Below, piece by piece: positions 1 through 5,734 of a stretch of 6,653 bases of DNA. Each line of letters opens with the position of its first letter. The first letter of the stretch is position 1. Source of the DNA: an uncultured Clostridium sp. (GTDB lineage Bacteria; Bacillota; Clostridia; Christensenellales; Pumilibacteraceae); NCBI GenBank assembly GCA_900555125.1, contig USKH01000065.1, positions 1 to 6,653 of the forward strand, written 5' to 3'. Below the pieces are notes generated by a model. The model did not search any database. It was given only the letters and a program-made list of their open reading frames with translations, and was not told the origin of the DNA. Position numbers and translations under genes: made by a program.

Positions 1-1
1 G

Positions 2-145
2 ATAGAGGCGGCAAACGGGATAATTGCAAAAGGAAAAAGGCCGCTTGTTGTGGGCGGTACGGGCTTATATATAAACGCGCTCACATACCCGCTCACTTTT
101 TCACAAATTGCGCCGGATGATGAATTGCGGGCGGAACTTATGGAA
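2..145 (+). other. miaA: MiaA (tRNA dimethylallyltransferase) internal fragment at the window edge
   Basis: Read in the same frame as pta and open to the left edge, this stretch translates to a typical MiaA segment: a helix ending in IIAKGKRP, then LVVGGTGLYINALTYPL and DDELRAELME. GGTGLYI followed about 25 residues later by an ELRAEL-type helix is characteristic of MiaA, which transfers a dimethylallyl group to A37 of tRNAs reading UNN codons. No Pta contains this. The N-terminal P-loop (GxTGxGKT) would lie upstream of the window. Everything after about residue 125 of a normal ~310-residue MiaA is missing, replaced by Pta without a stop or frameshift. The boundary cannot be placed exactly, because both proteins tolerate the lysine/glutamate-rich residues encoded near 137-156. 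Confidence 0.82.
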
Positions 146-856
146 AAAGAGCAGGCTGAAAAGCTTGTAAAAAATTCTCTTTATCTCGGCGTAATGCTGG
201 TTAAAACGGGAAAGGCCGACGGCATGGTTGCCGGTTCTGTCAATTCCACGGGCGACACTCTTCGTCCCGCACTTCAGATAATCAAAACCGCACCCGGAAT
301 CAAAACCGTTTCCAGTTGCTTTATTATGGTATTGCCCGAAGGTTGCAAATACGGCGAAAACGGCGTTATGGTGTTTGGCGATTGTGCGGTTAATATCGCC
401 CCCGATGCCGAACAACTTGCCTCTATCGCAATTGCTTCTGCGGATACCGCTAAAAAGATTGCCGGCATCGATCCGAAGGTTGCGATGCTTTCGTTCTCAA
501 CCAAGGGCAGCGCAAAGCACGAAAACGTTGATAAAGTTGTCGAAGCTACTCGTCTTGTTCACGAACAGGCGCCCGAGCTTAAATGTGACGGCGAACTTCA
601 GCTCGACGCGGCTCTGGTAGAATCGGTAGCTGCTCTCAAGGCTCCCGGAAGCACCATTGCGGGACACGCAAACGTTTTGATTTTCCCCGATTTGCAGGCT
701 GGCAACATCGGCTACAAGCTGGTTCAGCGTCTTGCCGGAGCAGAAGCCGTAGGTCCTATCTGCCAGGGCTTCAACAAACCCGTCAACGATCTGTCGCGCG
801 GATGCTCTGCCGAAGATATCGTTAACGTCGTTGCAATGACCGCTTTACAGGCGTAA
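2..856 (+). CDS. pta: Phosphate acetyltransferase, C-terminal ~237 residues, fused in frame to a MiaA fragment (5' partial, chimeric)
   Basis: From about 146 to 856 the frame encodes the C-terminal ~70% of phosphate acetyltransferase, which interconverts acetyl-CoA plus phosphate with acetyl phosphate plus CoA in the cytoplasm. Visible family blocks are KEQAEKLVKNSLYLGVMLV, ADGMVAG, STGDTLRPALQIIKTAPG, PKVAMLSFSTKGSAKHE, DGELQLDAA, FPDLQAGNIGYKLVQR, GPICQGFNKPVNDLSRG and DIVNVVAMT. The Ser-Arg and Asp of DLSRGCSAED (codons 794-817) match the active-site Ser309/Arg310/Asp316 of the Methanosarcina enzyme. Family members are about 330 residues, so roughly the first 95 are absent. In their place the same open frame carries MiaA sequence (see the separate entry), and no true pta start is present. 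The internal ATG at 140 lies in the junction and has no good ribosome binding site. ackA follows 36 bp downstream, the usual pta-ackA order. The Pta identity is very secure. Whether this hybrid frame exists in the organism is not. Confidence 0.88.
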   Translation: MEAANGIIAKGKRPLVVGGTGLYINALTYPLTFSQIAPDDELRAELMEKEQAEKLVKNSLYLGVMLVKTGKADGMVAGSVNSTGDTLRPALQIIKTAPGIKTVSSCFIMVLPEGCKYGENGVMVFGDCAVNIAPDAEQLASIAIASADTAKKIAGIDPKVAMLSFSTKGSAKHENVDKVVEATRLVHEQAPELKCDGELQLDAALVESVAALKAPGSTIAGHANVLIFPDLQAGNIGYKLVQRLAGAEAVGPICQGFNKPVNDLSRGCSAEDIVNVVAMTALQA

Positions 857-892
857 TAAGGTAAATAATTTCCCGATAAGGAGCACTGAATA

Positions 893-2083
893 ATGAAAAT
901 ATTGGTTGTAAACGCCGGCAGTTCTTCGCTTAAGTATCAGCTTATCGAAATGAACAACGAAAGCGTTCTTGCAAAGGGCGTTTGTGAAAGAATAGGGCAG
1001 GAAAATGCCGTTCTTGTTCACAAGGGAAGCAAAGAAGTCCGCATCGAAAAGCCTATGCCCACGCACAAGGAAGCTATGCAACTTGTTCTGGCGGCACTTG
1101 TCGACAAGGAGTATGGCGTTATCGGAAGCATGGAGGAAATTGCCGCAGTAGGACACAGAGTGCTGCACAGCGGCGAGGACTTCAAGGAAAGCGTTCTCAT
1201 TAAAGACGACGAAGTTCTGAAGAGAATTGAAGGAAATATCGAACTCGGACCGCTGCACATGCCTGCAAACGTAATGGGAATAAAGGCATGCAAGGAAGTT
1301 ATGCCCTGGGCTCCGCAAGTTGCTGTTTTCGATACGACTTTCCATTCGACTATGCCGGACTATGCTTACATGTACGCAATCCGCTACGAGGACTACAAGA
1401 AGTATAAAATAAGAAAATACGGTTTTCACGGCACCAGTCATTTGTATATAACCGGCGAAGCGAGAAAGATTATGGGCGTCGACAAATGCCGTCGTCTTGT
1501 CGTTTGCCATCTCGGAAACGGCGCAAGCGTAAGTGCGGTTAAGGACGGCAAGTGCATCGACACGTCCATGGGTCTGACGCCGCTTGAGGGTCTTGTCATG
1601 GGAACGCGTTCGGGCGATCTCGATCCCGCCGTTCTGGAATTCATGATGGATAAAACCGGAATGAATATCCACGAAATGCTCAACTATCTCAACAAAAAGA
1701 GCGGCGTAGACGGAATAAGCGGCGTCGGTTCGGATTTCAGAGATCTTGTCAAGGCTTACGACGAAGGAAATGACAGAGCTCGTCTTGCCATCGATATGTT
1801 CTCGTACAGAGTAAAGAAATATATCGGCGCATATGCGGCGGCTCTCAACGGATTGGACTGTATAGTCTTTACCGGCGGCATCGGCGAACACACCGAAATT
1901 GTCCGAGAGAAAGTTATGAAGGATATGGAATATCTCGGCGTCGATTTCGATTTTGAAAAAAATAACCATGTCGGTCGCGGTAATGTAACGGAACTCAGCA
2001 AACCGGACTCTAAAGTGAAAGTATATATTATTCCCACCAATGAAGAATTGGTTATCGCGAGAGAAACGCTTCGTCTTAAATAA
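893..2083 (+). CDS. ackA: Acetate kinase
   Basis: This 396-residue protein has the full length of the family. It transfers phosphate from acetyl phosphate to ADP, giving acetate and ATP, the energy-yielding last step of acetate fermentation in the cytoplasm. It has the ASKHA sugar-kinase-type fold with VNAGSSSLKYQL at the N-terminus (Asn7, Lys14), GHRVLHSGE (Arg89), FDTTFHSTMP (Asp147), KYGFHGTSH (His179), HLGNGASV (205-213), MGTRSGDLDP (Arg239), FTGGIGEH (326-333) and PTNEELVIARET (Glu384). These correspond to the known catalytic residues Asn7, Arg91, Asp148, His180, Arg241 and Glu384 of the Methanosarcina enzyme, so it should be active. One small oddity is Leu184 after GTSH, where many homologues have Arg or Lys. 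The ATG at 893 is preceded by AAGGAG (878-883) at a normal distance, and the gene lies 36 bp after pta, almost certainly in one transcript. Confidence 0.98.
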   Translation: MKILVVNAGSSSLKYQLIEMNNESVLAKGVCERIGQENAVLVHKGSKEVRIEKPMPTHKEAMQLVLAALVDKEYGVIGSMEEIAAVGHRVLHSGEDFKESVLIKDDEVLKRIEGNIELGPLHMPANVMGIKACKEVMPWAPQVAVFDTTFHSTMPDYAYMYAIRYEDYKKYKIRKYGFHGTSHLYITGEARKIMGVDKCRRLVVCHLGNGASVSAVKDGKCIDTSMGLTPLEGLVMGTRSGDLDPAVLEFMMDKTGMNIHEMLNYLNKKSGVDGISGVGSDFRDLVKAYDEGNDRARLAIDMFSYRVKKYIGAYAAALNGLDCIVFTGGIGEHTEIVREKVMKDMEYLGVDFDFEKNNHVGRGNVTELSKPDSKVKVYIIPTNEELVIARETLRLK

Positions 2084-2085
2084 GA

Positions 2086-2814
2086 GTGAAGGCACTGAAA
2101 ACAATTAAAGATTTATTTTTCCCGTCGGGAATAAAGTGTATTTTCTGCGACGACGAAATTGAAAAGGAGAACAGGTATTGCGTTTGCGGTAACTGTTCTC
2201 CTGCCTTTAACGTGCAATACTGCCTTAATTGCGGAAAAGCCATTGCAAATCAGGCCGTGTACTGCGACGATTGTATGAACGGGAAACGTTATGCATTTAC
2301 GCAAGCCCGCGCGCCTTTTGTATACGACGGAAAGGTGAGAGGCGTGGTAAAAAGGTTGAAATACGGCGGAGGAAAGTTTCTTGCTCCGTACATGGCGGAA
2401 TATATGGCAGATTCGTTTTTTACTGCGGGCTGGAAAGTCGACGTTGTGACGTTTGTCCCGATGAACGTTAAAAGAAAGAAGGTAAGAGGGTATAATCAGG
2501 CGGAATTACTGGCAAAACATGTGTCGGAAATAATAGGGGTACCGTGCAAGGAGCTCCTGCAACACGAAAGCGAAACCAAAAATCTTGCCGGAATGACGAG
2601 AGCAGAACGCGCCGAAGCTATTAAAGGTGCGGTACAACCGTCGAACGACGCCCGCGCACTTTTGACGGAAGGCAAAACTATTCTTTTGATAGACGACGTA
2701 ATGACTACCTCCGCAACTGCCGACGAATGCAGTAAGGCACTTCTAAAACTTAAACCGGAAGCAATATATGTGCTGACGTTTGCTACTTCGCGAGTAAAAC
2801 CGCTTTTGTATTGA
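2086..2814 (+). CDS. comF: ComF family phosphoribosyltransferase-like protein
   Basis: This 242-residue protein matches ComF/GntX proteins. These are required for DNA uptake in naturally competent bacteria, but are also common in species not known to be transformable. The N-terminal ~65 residues hold cysteine pairs (Cys18/21, Cys32/34/37, Cys46/49, Cys60/63) typical of the ComF zinc-binding region, and open with the usual LFFPSGIKCIFC pattern. The rest is a type I phosphoribosyltransferase-like domain with the RGYNQAELLAKHV motif (134-146) and the PRPP-binding signature LLIDDVMTTSAT (200-211). The substrate is unknown. The GTG at 2086 is chosen because the hydrophobic and CxxC start of the family follows it directly and the next methionine is residue 64. 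It begins two bases after the ackA stop, with no clear Shine-Dalgarno sequence, so translation is probably coupled to ackA. No other competence gene is nearby. Confidence 0.9.
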   Translation: MKALKTIKDLFFPSGIKCIFCDDEIEKENRYCVCGNCSPAFNVQYCLNCGKAIANQAVYCDDCMNGKRYAFTQARAPFVYDGKVRGVVKRLKYGGGKFLAPYMAEYMADSFFTAGWKVDVVTFVPMNVKRKKVRGYNQAELLAKHVSEIIGVPCKELLQHESETKNLAGMTRAERAEAIKGAVQPSNDARALLTEGKTILLIDDVMTTSATADECSKALLKLKPEAIYVLTFATSRVKPLLY

Positions 2815-2830
2815 TTTTTACGCTTTTTTT
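2790..2830 (+). terminator. Probable intrinsic terminator of the pta-ackA-comF operon
   Basis: GTAAAA (2794-2799) can pair with TTTTAC (2816-2821), extended by GCG/CGC across a two-base AG bulge, and seven T follow directly (2824-2830). The 5' arm lies inside the last codons of comF. The loop is about 16 nt and the stem is A/T-rich, so it is weaker than the rplT terminator. Its position before a strong new promoter makes a terminator likely. Confidence 0.45.
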
Positions 2831-2873
2831 CGGCAAAATATGTAAAAATGAACGAAAATCGCATTAAAAACGT

Positions 2874-2902
2874 TTGACATTGAAGGATAAAAATGCTATA
2901 AT
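2874..2902 (+). promoter_or_regulatory. Consensus housekeeping sigma promoter for infC-rpmI-rplT
   Basis: There is a perfect -35 TTGACA (2874-2879), a 17-bp spacer and a perfect -10 TATAAT (2897-2902), with an extended TG (2894-2895) one base before the -10. Transcription should begin near 2908-2910. It is the best promoter in the window, as expected for a ribosomal protein operon, and it lies about 125 bp ahead of infC, leaving a leader RNA. Confidence 0.93.
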
Positions 2903-2908
2903 ATCATG

Positions 2909-3018
2909 CGTTGGAAGTAGATTTGAAATCTCGCCGCGCGGCTTTGCTTAGTACGGTAACGCAAAATCATCGATTTTTCGTGTTTGAGAGGTAAATCTAT
3001 GCCCCTCAAATTTTTTTT
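2909..3018 (+). promoter_or_regulatory. Structured infC leader, candidate L20-type autoregulatory attenuator
   Basis: The leader between the promoter and infC contains several competing pairings. One hairpin pairs TTTGC-TTA (2943-2950) with TAA-(C)-GCAAA (2957-2965). A terminator hairpin with T8 ends at 3018. A long-range pairing of GTAGATTTG (2917-2925) with TAAATCTAT (2992-3000) is 9 bp including two G-U pairs. That last pairing involves the terminator loop, so it could act as an antiterminator or form a pseudoknot. In Bacillus subtilis the infC-rpmI-rplT operon is repressed by L20 binding a leader that promotes premature termination. The layout here fits that mode, but I cannot show an L20 binding site, and the leader is shorter than the Bacillus one. 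Confidence 0.6.
2983..3018 (+). terminator. Intrinsic terminator (attenuator) upstream of infC
   Basis: TTTGAG (2983-2988) pairs perfectly with CTCAAA (3005-3010). The inner GG (2990-2991) can pair with CC (3003-3004) across a bulged A. Eight consecutive T follow at once (3011-3018). Lying between a strong promoter and the infC ribosome binding site, it is an attenuator rather than an end-of-operon terminator. The GGAGG of infC begins at the base after the T-tract. Confidence 0.75.
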
Positions 3019-3040
3019 GGAGGATTCCTCTTATCATTAA
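2999..3040 (+). CDS. Candidate 13-codon leader ORF overlapping the attenuator and the infC start
   Basis: An ATG at 2999 opens a 13-residue frame, MPLKFFLEDSSYH, ending at TAA 3038-3040. It is preceded by GAGGT (2988-2992), a good Shine-Dalgarno match, with a 6-nt gap. That SD lies in the 5' arm of the attenuator hairpin, the ATG is in its loop, the T-tract is inside the coding region, and the stop shares a base with the AUU start of infC (ATTAA). The arrangement suggests that ribosomes on this ORF would block the terminator and feed infC by reinitiation. A 13-codon frame can arise by chance, so this rests on position only. Confidence 0.35.
   Translation: MPLKFFLEDSSYH
3019..3030 (+). promoter_or_regulatory. 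infC ribosome binding site within a small hairpin
   Basis: GGAGG (3019-3023) is the only strong Shine-Dalgarno sequence ahead of infC. GAGG (3020-3023) can pair with CCTC (3027-3030) around a 3-nt ATT loop, which would partly hide the site. The gap to the AUC at 3033 is 9 nt and to the AUU at 3036 is 12 nt. The site also lies inside the small ORF that begins at 2999. Confidence 0.6.
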
Positions 3041-3542
3041 GGAAGTTGAAATAAACGAAAGGATCCGCGATGCGGAAATTCGTGTTATTGACGAAAACGG
3101 CGTGCAACTTGGTATCATGAGTGCAAACGAGGCGAACAGAATAGCCGACGAACGAAATCTGGATCTTGTTAAGATCAGCGCGGCTACAAATCCGCCCGTA
3201 TGTAAAATCATGGACTACGGCAAATTCAGATTTGACGCGGCAAAGAAAGAAAAGGACGCGAAAAAAAATCAGAAGGTCACCGCGCTTAAAGAAATCTGGC
3301 TTTCGATGACCATCGATTCGCATGATCTTGAAACCAAAGCAAAGCAGTGTCGCAAGTTTCTTCTCGGCGGAGATAAAGTAAAGGTATCCATCAGAATGAG
3401 AGGTCGTCAGCAGGCGCATTCGGAAATCGGGGTAAAAGTCATGAACGATTTTTACGATTTCATCCAGGACTGCTGCGTATTCGACAAAAAGCCGATGCTC
3501 GAAGGACGTAACATCCTTATGATATTGGCTCCCAAAAAATAA
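3036..3542 (+). CDS. infC: Translation initiation factor IF-3, non-canonical AUU (or AUC) start
   Basis: IF-3 binds the 30S subunit, keeps it apart from 50S and checks the start codon and initiator tRNA. Read from 3036 the protein has 168 residues, normal for the family. The N-terminal domain begins KEVEINERIRDAEIRVIDENG and includes NLDLVKI and PPVCKIMDYGKFRFD. A lysine-rich linker follows (about residues 68-80), then the C-terminal domain with RMRGRQQAHSEIG (120-132) and LEGRNILMILAPKK. The frame has no ATG, GTG or TTG between the stop at 2985 and the GTG at 3102, which lies inside the conserved IDENGVQLG and would cut off 22 conserved residues. The start must therefore be ATT 3036 or ATC 3033. 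Rare AUU-type infC starts are known from E. coli and underlie IF-3 autoregulation. I chose 3036 by analogy; 3033 has the better SD spacing. Confidence 0.93.
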   Translation: MKEVEINERIRDAEIRVIDENGVQLGIMSANEANRIADERNLDLVKISAATNPPVCKIMDYGKFRFDAAKKEKDAKKNQKVTALKEIWLSMTIDSHDLETKAKQCRKFLLGGDKVKVSIRMRGRQQAHSEIGVKVMNDFYDFIQDCCVFDKKPMLEGRNILMILAPKK

Positions 3543-3568
3543 AATAATATCACGGAGGACATATTACT

Positions 3569-3766
3569 ATGCCAAAAATGAAAAGTCACAGCGGCGCAAA
3601 GAAGCGTTTCCGCGTAACTAAGAACGGTAACGTTAAGTTTGCTCACTCGAACAAGAACCACATTCTTACCAAGAAGGACAGTAAGCGTAAAATGGGCTTG
3701 CGTCAGGGTGAATTGCTCGCTTCTAACAAGCAGGCAAATACCATTAAGGTAATGATTCAGAAGTAA
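3569..3766 (+). CDS. rpmI: 50S ribosomal protein bL35
   Basis: This is a 65-residue, highly basic protein of normal bL35 length, a late-assembling component of the large ribosomal subunit. It starts MPKMKSHSGAKKRFRVTKNG and contains the hallmark HILTKKDSKRKMGLR block in the middle, followed by a less conserved tail. The ATG at 3569 has GGAGG (3554-3558) 10 nt upstream. It sits 26 bp after infC and 14 bp before rplT, the invariant infC-rpmI-rplT order, so it is co-transcribed and should share the leader control. Confidence 0.97.
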   Translation: MPKMKSHSGAKKRFRVTKNGNVKFAHSNKNHILTKKDSKRKMGLRQGELLASNKQANTIKVMIQK

Positions 3767-3780
3767 GGAGATAACTGATT

Positions 3781-4137
3781 ATGAGAATTAAAAGAGCAGT
3801 AAACGCAGTTAAAAAGCGTCGTAAAATATTCAAACAGGCAAAAGGCTACTTCGGTTCCAAATCCCGTTCGTATCGTATCGCAAGAGAAGCGGTAATGAAG
3901 TCGGGAATGTATGCTTTTATCGGAAGAAGACTTAAGAAAAGAGATTTTCGTAAACTTTGGATTGCACGTATCAACGCAGCTGCAAGACAGAACGGTCTTT
4001 CTTATTCCAAGTTTATGTACGGTCTTAAAACCGCAGGTATCGATCTCAACAGAAAGGTGCTTGCCGATATCGCGGTAAATGACGCAGCAACATTCACGGC
4101 TCTTGCCGAGACGGCTTCCAAGGCGATAGCAAAATAA
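3781..4137 (+). CDS. rplT: 50S ribosomal protein bL20
   Basis: This 118-residue basic protein is full length for bL20, which binds 23S rRNA early in 50S assembly. In bacteria where it has been studied it represses its own operon through the leader RNA. The N-terminal arm is MRIKRAVNAVKKRRKIFKQAKGY-like, one residue shorter than the common MARVKRG start. The globular part carries SRSYRIAREAV, the signature KRDFRKLWIARINAAAR (about 53-69), GLSYSKFM and GIDLNRKVLADIA. The start ATG 3781 is 10 nt after AAGGAG (3765-3770), which overlaps the rpmI stop. A strong terminator follows within 10 bp. Confidence 0.98.
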   Translation: MRIKRAVNAVKKRRKIFKQAKGYFGSKSRSYRIAREAVMKSGMYAFIGRRLKKRDFRKLWIARINAAARQNGLSYSKFMYGLKTAGIDLNRKVLADIAVNDAATFTALAETASKAIAK

Positions 4138-4146
4138 ATTCGCTTT

Positions 4147-4184
4147 TAAGGCACCTTATAAACCATTAAGGTGCTTTATTTTTT
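4147..4184 (+). terminator. Intrinsic terminator after rplT, running into the next start codon
   Basis: TAAGGCACCTTA (4147-4158) and TAAGGTGCTTTA (4167-4178) form a 12-bp stem with one G-U pair and an 8-nt loop, followed by six T (4179-4184). This is the strongest terminator in the window and closes infC-rpmI-rplT. The next gene's ATG starts at 4185, directly after the last T. Its only SD-like sequence, AAGG (4168-4171), is in the 3' arm of this stem. Confidence 0.92.
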
Positions 4185-4928
4185 ATGATTAATATTACTT
4201 CAACCGATAACAACAGAATTAAAGAGATTTGTCGTTTGCGGGAGCGGAAAGGCAGGAAAGCTTTAAAGAAGTATATCACCGAAGGTTATCGCAACGTTAA
4301 AGACAGTCTGCCGTATCTTATCGGCGCCGAAATCTACGTTTCGCAAAGCGCATATGAAAAGTATTGTGCCGAATTTGACGTTTATGCAATTTGTGCCGAT
4401 AATGTTTTTGAAAAAATAGCGGATACTGAAAACTCTCAGGGAATGTTGTGCGTAAGCGATATTTCCGCAGGTTGCTTCGACGACGACAAGGATTGCGTTT
4501 ATCTGGACGGGATTTCCGATCCGGGCAATCTCGGTACGATTTTGAGAAGTTGTCTTGCAACCGGGTTTGATAATGTCGTGCTTGCAGGCGGTGTGGATTG
4601 CTATAATCCGAAAGTCGTAAGAAGCGCGATGTCCGCCGTGTGCAAACTAAATATTTGTTCTTTATCGGAAGAAATTACTCTTGAAAAAATAAAAGAAAAA
4701 GGGTACACAATCATTTGCGCCGATATGAGCGGTAAAAACATATTCGATTGTCGTTTCGGCGACTCGAAAAAATGCCTTATAATCGGGTCGGAAGCAAACG
4801 GGGTAAGTTATTCGGCTTTAAAGAATGCCGACATTACCGTAAGTCTTCCGATGGGCAGAATCGAATCTCTCAATGCTGCAGTATGCGCAAGCGTAATGAT
4901 GTACGAGCTTAAGTATAATAAGAAATAA
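4185..4928 (+). CDS. SpoU/TrmH-family RNA 2'-O-methyltransferase, YsgA-like
   Basis: This 247-residue protein uses S-adenosylmethionine to methylate a ribose 2'-OH in RNA. The N-terminal part (1-~95) is the small substrate-binding domain with the usual opening ITSTDNNRIKEICRLRERKGR and YITEGYRNVKDSL. The catalytic SPOUT (knotted) domain carries all three motifs: SDPGNLGTILRS (111-122, with Asn115 and Arg121), IIGSEANGV (199-207) and LPMGRIESLNAAV (221-233). Length, domain order and position near the L20 operon resemble Bacillus YsgA, a 23S rRNA methyltransferase, but the exact nucleotide target cannot be read from sequence. The ATG at 4185 matches the family's N-terminus. No independent promoter is evident, so it may depend on readthrough of the rplT terminator, whose 3' arm holds its SD. 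yebC follows 16 bp downstream. Confidence 0.92.
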   Translation: MINITSTDNNRIKEICRLRERKGRKALKKYITEGYRNVKDSLPYLIGAEIYVSQSAYEKYCAEFDVYAICADNVFEKIADTENSQGMLCVSDISAGCFDDDKDCVYLDGISDPGNLGTILRSCLATGFDNVVLAGGVDCYNPKVVRSAMSAVCKLNICSLSEEITLEKIKEKGYTIICADMSGKNIFDCRFGDSKKCLIIGSEANGVSYSALKNADITVSLPMGRIESLNAAVCASVMMYELKYNKK

Positions 4929-4944
4929 AACGGAGGAAAAATTT

Positions 4945-5691
4945 ATGTCCGGACACAGTAAATGGGCAACTATCAAAAGAGCAAAGGGCAAAACCGATGC
5001 GGCTCGTTCAAAAGTTTTTACTAAAATAGGGAGAGAGCTTGCCGTTGCGGTAAAACTCGGCGGGGCAGATCCCGACAGCAACGCTTCGCTTCGCGGAGTT
5101 ATAGCCAAGGCAAAAGCCGCAAACATGCCCAACGATAACATTCAGAGAAGCATTAAAAAAGCAAGCGGAGAATTGGGCAGCATCAACTACGAATCCATTG
5201 TTTACGAAGGTTACGGTACCAACGGTGTAGCCGTGATAGTCGAAACGCTTACCGATAATAAAAACCGTACCGGCGGCGACGTTCGTCACATATTCGACAG
5301 ATGCGGCGGCGCACTCGGAACCAATGGTTGCGTATCGTATATGTTTGAATCCAAAGGCGTTCTCGATATAGAAAAAACCGATAAAATGGACGACGACGAG
5401 ATGATGATGACGGCACTTGACGCGGGCGCGGACGATTTCAGTGTGGACGGGAATGTGTACGAAGTGCTTACTTCTCCCGAAAATTTCAATACCGTTCGCG
5501 ATGCACTGGAAGCAAAGGGATATTCTTTCGTCAGAAGCGAAATAGACAGAATTCCCAATATGACAGTTGATCTCGACGATGAGGCAGCCGAAAAAATCAT
5601 TCGCATGCTTGATCTTTTTGAAGACAACGACGATGTTCAGAACGTTTATCATAACGCTAACTTGCCTGAATCTGAAGATGATGACGAATAA
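4945..5691 (+). CDS. yebC: YebC/TACO1 family protein
   Basis: This 248-residue protein is full length for the YebC/PmpR/TACO1 family. It was long annotated as a transcriptional regulator, and some members are now linked to relief of ribosome stalling during translation; the mitochondrial homologue TACO1 is a translational activator. Signature blocks are MSGHSKWATIKRAKGKTDA at the start, RSKVFTKIGREL, AKAANMPNDNIQRSIKKASGE, YEGYGTNGVAVIVETLTDNKNRT, GGALGTNGCVSYMFE (domain 2) and the C-terminal YEVLTSPENF and DDVQNVYHNAN, ending in an acidic tail (ESEDDDE). The ATG at 4945 is preceded by CGGAGGA (4931-4937) at good spacing. The 16-bp gap from the methyltransferase gene suggests one transcript, and both proteins fit a translation theme with the operon upstream. 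Confidence 0.95.
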   Translation: MSGHSKWATIKRAKGKTDAARSKVFTKIGRELAVAVKLGGADPDSNASLRGVIAKAKAANMPNDNIQRSIKKASGELGSINYESIVYEGYGTNGVAVIVETLTDNKNRTGGDVRHIFDRCGGALGTNGCVSYMFESKGVLDIEKTDKMDDDEMMMTALDAGADDFSVDGNVYEVLTSPENFNTVRDALEAKGYSFVRSEIDRIPNMTVDLDDEAAEKIIRMLDLFEDNDDVQNVYHNANLPESEDDDE

Positions 5692-5706
5692 AAAGCGGTT
5701 ATTTAA

Positions 5707-5734
5707 TTAAAAAACAACGTGTTTTTGCTAAAAT
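5707..5734 (+). promoter_or_regulatory. Possible extended -10 promoter ahead of the RadC-like gene
   Basis: TGCTAAAAT (5726-5734) is an extended -10 element, five of six against TATAAT. A weak -35 TTAAAA (5707-5712) lies 16 bp upstream. Transcription would begin near 5741, inside the palindrome at 5733-5763, so the palindrome could act as an operator. The -35 match is only four of six, so this is tentative. Confidence 0.35.

Noticed and set aside
50..856. GTG at 50 as the start of a 268-residue gene
   Set aside because: The frame is open to the window edge and the GTG is the Val of MiaA's conserved VVGGTGLY, so it is an internal codon.
845..2104. A 419-codon open frame on the minus strand opposite ackA
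   Set aside because: It is a shadow of ackA codon bias: it mirrors a fully conserved enzyme gene, its translation has no recognisable domain and is unusually rich in His/Phe/Val, and it has no evident SD or promoter.
2933..2942. GCCGCGCGGC palindrome in the infC leader
   Set aside because: It is only 10 bp and too tight to fold into a hairpin alone. It may be part of the leader fold but does not support a separate feature.
3102..3104. GTG as the infC start
   Set aside because: It lies inside conserved IF-3 sequence (IDENGVQLG), has no SD, and would remove about 22 conserved residues.
5008..5652. A 214-codon minus-strand frame opposite yebC
   Set aside because: It is a shadow of yebC. No domain is recognisable, and the + strand frame is unambiguous.
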